Made by a program: the position numbers and the translations under genes
Notes under the pieces: model-generated
The model's input: the letters and a program-made list of their open reading frames with translations, nothing else
What the model was told of the DNA's origin: nothing
Databases searched by the model: none
Origin: an uncultured Butyricicoccus sp.
Lineage (GTDB): Bacteria; Bacillota; Clostridia; Oscillospirales; Butyricicoccaceae
Direction of reading: 5' to 3'
DNA: 6,804 nucleotides
Assembly: GCA_900555465.1 (NCBI GenBank)
Contig: USLE01000070.1
Location: forward strand, 1 to 6,804
Part shown: piece after piece, positions 5,601-6,804 of the stretch
How the letters are laid out: the number at the start of each line of letters is the position of its first letter
Numbering within the stretch: position 1 is the stretch's first letter

Positions 5601-5849
5601 GCCGCTGCTGCGCCGCAGCGTATCCAGCATGGTGGAGACCGTCAGCTTGCGCGCAAACAGCTCGCGGAAGCGCACGGATTTCTCCTTGCCCGCGCCGCGC
5701 AGCCGCTCCAGCTGTGCGGCGATATCCGCCTGCTCCTGCTCGAGCCGCTCCGTCATGTCCTCCCACCGTCCAAGGCGCGCAAGCGCCTGCGCCTGCTGTT
5801 CCGGCGGGACATAGTAGCCGCTTTCTGTTTTCTGCGTGATCCGTTCCAT
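5595..5849 (-). CDS. hypothetical 84-residue coiled-coil-like protein
   Basis: This small protein has 84 residues and starts MERITQKTESGYYVPPEQQA. I do not recognise a named family, though short proteins with the same MERITQKT...YYVPPEQQ...LGRLED-like layout are, as far as I recall, common in gut Clostridia, some near phage or conjugative genes. Residues about 33-55 (TERLEQEQADIAAQLERLRG) look like a charged coiled coil. The tail is basic (RFRELFARKLTVSTMLDTL). No signal peptide, membrane segment or catalytic motif is visible. The ATG at 5849 is chosen because AAGGAG lies 6 nt upstream; the open frame continues 60 codons further but runs through the tRNA-Pro terminator and into the tRNA, so that part is not coding. 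No clear promoter is seen; it may depend on read-through from the tRNA. It ends 3 bp before a strong hairpin. Confidence 0.72.
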   Translation of the reverse strand: MERITQKTESGYYVPPEQQAQALARLGRWEDMTERLEQEQADIAAQLERLRGAGKEKSVRFRELFARKLTVSTMLDTLRRSSGA

Positions 5850-5945
5850 CCTTTTCTCCTTGGTTTTGTGATTGATCGCATAGGTATCGCCACGGCTTTT
5901 GCGTGGGAACACGCTGCCGCGCGGCTGATCCGTGCCGGTAGGGAC
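5850..5945. other. leader of the 84-aa gene
   Basis: This gap holds the AAGGAG ribosome site of the small gene next to 5850 and the T-rich tail of the tRNA terminator at its far end. I see no convincing -35/-10 pair, no second gene and no integrase-type core repeat of the tRNA 3' end. Confidence 0.4.
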
Positions 5946-5984
5946 GTAAAATAAAATCAGAGTATCCGAAAAGGGATACTCTGA
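5946..5984 (-). terminator. Rho-independent terminator of tRNA-Pro
   Basis: A perfect 11-bp stem (TCAGAGTATCC with GGATACTCTGA, plus-strand 5957-5967 and 5974-5984) closes a 6-nt loop. On the minus strand it is followed by TTTTATTTTA. It begins one base after the tRNA CCA end, so the tRNA transcript is terminated almost at its mature 3' end. Confidence 0.93.
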
Positions 5985-5985
5985 C

Positions 5986-6061
5986 TGGTCCGAGTGACAG
6001 GATTCGAACCTGCGGCATCCTGCTCCCAAAGCAGGCGCGCTACCAACTGCGCTACACCCGG
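5986..6061 (-). tRNA. tRNA-Pro (anticodon UGG)
   Basis: The gene is 76 nt including encoded CCA. The acceptor stem CCGGGTG pairs with CACTCGG (one G-U), discriminator A, then CCA at 5988-5986. The D arm reads GCGCAGTTGGTAGCGC, the anticodon stem CCTGC/GCAGG encloses loop TTTGGGA giving anticodon UGG, and the T arm has GGTTCGAATCC. The UGG anticodon with wobble modification can read all four proline codons. It sits alone, with its own promoter and terminator. Confidence 0.98.
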
Positions 6062-6084
6062 ATGGCGATTTGCGTTCTTTTGTA

Positions 6085-6114
6085 AGTATACCAAAATTTG
6101 CTCCCTGCTGTCAA
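6085..6114 (-). promoter_or_regulatory. promoter of tRNA-Pro
   Basis: On the minus strand a perfect TTGACA (6114-6109) is followed after 18 nt by TATACT (6090-6085), with TGG just before it as an extended -10. The start would fall near 6078, about 17 nt ahead of the mature tRNA. This is a strong housekeeping promoter. Confidence 0.88.
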
Positions 6115-6176
6115 TATGCGAATCCGGGTTCCGCAGGGGTACCGGACTGTAAAATTTTGTTTTATCGGTATATTTT

Positions 6177-6198
6177 TGTAAACTATCGACTATTTACA
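6177..6198. promoter_or_regulatory. TGTAAA-N10-TTTACA inverted repeat, possible operator
   Basis: TGTAAA (6177-6182) and TTTACA (6193-6198) form a 6-bp dyad with a 10-bp spacer whose centre is TCGA. It lies 21 bp upstream of the -35 box of the redox gene, a position suited to an activator or a second repressor site. TATCG also recurs at 6163, 6184 and 6207, about two helical turns apart. No specific regulator is recognised. Confidence 0.4.
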
Positions 6199-6218
6199 GA
6201 ATTTTATATCGCTTATAA

Positions 6219-6247
6219 TTGACTTTTTTGCCAAAAAGTCATATGAT
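6219..6247 (+). promoter_or_regulatory. sigma-A-like promoter of the redox gene
   Basis: TTGACT (6219-6224) is followed after exactly 17 nt by TATGAT (6242-6247) in an AT-rich stretch unlike the GC-rich genes around it. The start would be near 6254, giving a leader of about 27 nt with the AAAGGAGGG ribosome site. Confidence 0.85.
6220..6241. promoter_or_regulatory. perfect 9-bp inverted repeat inside the promoter, likely operator
   Basis: TGACTTTTT (6220-6228) and AAAAAGTCA (6233-6241) form a perfect dyad around TGCC. It covers most of the -35 box and reaches exactly to the edge of the -10, centred on the 17-bp spacer. A dimeric regulator here would block or remodel polymerase. It lies upstream of the predicted start, so it is not an RNA terminator of this transcript. 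Confidence 0.6.
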
Positions 6248-6265
6248 TTTAGTGCATAGTTTTAT

Positions 6266-6274
6266 AAAGGAGGG
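6266..6274 (+). promoter_or_regulatory. ribosome binding site fixing a TTG start
   Basis: AAAGGAGGG lies 6 nt ahead of TTG at 6281. An in-frame TAG at 6257 rules out an upstream start, and the first in-frame ATG is codon 39, so the site decides for TTG. Confidence 0.85.
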
Positions 6275-6280
6275 ACATCC

Positions 6281-6804
6281 TTGAGCCGATTATCCATCGA
6301 GACTCCCGGGCGGGCGCAAACTGTTGTAGAGGGCCTTTACCGTGATGTCGAACACCGTATCAGCGCCAGCCCGCCGGGCCTCTGCCCGGTCGATATGGCG
6401 CTGTCGTTCCTGCGTCTGTGCCATGCACAGACCTGCGGGAAGTGCGTCCCCTGCCGCATTGGGCTGGGACAGCTGACCGCCCTGCTGGAAGCGGTCCTCG
6501 ATTCGACCGCTTCGCGCGAAACCATCGACCTGATCGAAAAGACGGCGCGCGTCATTCAGGATACAGCGGACTGCGCGATCGGCTACGAGGCGGCGCGCAT
6601 GGTCCTGCAGGGCGTGCAGGGCTTCCGCGAGGACTATATTTCCCATGTCGAGCACGGCCGGTGCCTGTTTGGCCTGAACCAGCCCGTGCCCTGTGTCGCG
6701 CTGTGTCCCGCCGGGGTGGATATCCCGGGCTATATCGCGCTCGTGCGCGCGGGACGATACAACGATGCGGTGCGCCTGATCCGCAAAGACAACCCCTTCC
6801 CCAC
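6281..6804 (+). CDS. modular iron-sulfur redox protein, NuoF-type plus GltD-type N-terminal part (3' partial)
   Basis: The visible 174 residues are the start of a larger oxidoreductase cut by the window edge. Residues about 35-105 match the 4Fe-4S domain at the C-terminus of NuoF/HydB-like NADH dehydrogenase subunits: C52, C55 and C58 in TCGKCVPCR and the distant fourth ligand C98 (DCAIG). From about 125 a second domain starts that resembles the N-terminus of GltD, the small subunit of glutamate synthase, with C128, C138, C142 in CVALCPAGVDIPGYIALV and RKDNPFP at the edge. By family knowledge a FAD and NAD(P)H-binding flavoprotein domain should follow. Such fusions occur as NAD(P)H-ferredoxin or hydrogenase/formate-linked electron-transfer proteins of anaerobes; the partner cannot be told from here. 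TTG start, strong ribosome site and an operator-bearing promoter suggest tight control. Confidence 0.85.
   Translation, partial: MSRLSIETPGRAQTVVEGLYRDVEHRISASPPGLCPVDMALSFLRLCHAQTCGKCVPCRIGLGQLTALLEAVLDSTASRETIDLIEKTARVIQDTADCAIGYEAARMVLQGVQGFREDYISHVEHGRCLFGLNQPVPCVALCPAGVDIPGYIALVRAGRYNDAVRLIRKDNPFP

Noticed and set aside
5346..5954. 202-residue plus-strand open frame through the right array and over the 84-aa gene
   Set aside because: The Tyr/Leu/Thr-rich half reflects inverse decamers that lack stops on this strand; the rest is antisense to the better-supported small gene and passes through the hairpin at 5562-5591.
5850..6029. 60-codon N-terminal extension of the 84-aa protein
   Set aside because: It would translate through the tRNA-Pro terminator and into the tRNA; the ATG at 5849 has a proper AAGGAG site.
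5986..6061. Phage attachment site at the tRNA-Pro 3' end
   Set aside because: No integrase and no second copy of the tRNA 3' sequence are visible in the window.
6220..6241. Rho-independent terminator at the TGACTTTTT dyad
   Set aside because: The stem is AT-rich with no U-run after it in the plus direction, and it lies inside a -35/-10 pair, so an operator is the better reading.

Overview
The window looks like a chromosomal segment of a GC-rich, spore-forming anaerobic Clostridia (Oscillospirales type, perhaps near Butyricicoccaceae). This is inferred from a CwlD-type spore-cortex amidase, strong AGGAGG-type ribosome sites, sigma-A-like promoters and an anaerobe-style modular iron-sulfur flavoprotein. 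No species can be fixed from the sequence.

Layout. Positions 3-4271 (minus strand) hold a tightly packed four-gene run, read right to left: cwlD, radA, a HlyD/MacA-type adaptor and a MacB/FtsX-type ABC permease. cwlD and radA are 10 bp apart. Adaptor and permease overlap by 4 bp (ATGA). The exporter ATPase is not in the window and may lie past the left edge. Positions 4272-4404 are a divergent promoter region. Positions 4405-4968 (plus strand) encode a nicotinamidase/isochorismatase-family cysteine hydrolase.

Positions 4976-5550 hold the most unusual part: about 575 bp without a credible gene, built on a 10-nt lattice. Forward units (GTAGT+AAARY and variants) fill the left, inverse units (ACTTT+ACTAC) fill the right. 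Three copies of a 35-bp hairpin element and two copies of a 35-bp pivot hairpin sit between them, and a 100-bp module is duplicated. The differences between copies that fall in the proposed stems keep base pairing through G-U wobble when read as plus-strand RNA. No terminator separates the hydrolase from the array, and a strong hairpin follows it at 5562-5591. My leading hypothesis is a large structured RNA, or a structured 3' UTR of the hydrolase mRNA. A phased, bent DNA scaffold or an inert minisatellite are the alternatives.

Positions 5595-5849 (minus) encode an 84-residue coiled-coil-like protein of unknown function. Positions 5986-6061 (minus) are tRNA-Pro(UGG) with encoded CCA, its own terminator and a near-ideal promoter. 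From 6281 to the right edge (plus) runs the start of a large redox protein that joins a NuoF-type 4Fe-4S domain to a GltD-type 4Fe-4S domain. Its promoter carries a perfect 9-bp inverted repeat between -35 and -10, a likely operator.

Functionally this is mostly ordinary housekeeping (spore cortex, recombination, export, NAD metabolism, tRNA, redox) surrounding one extraordinary non-coding repeat structure.
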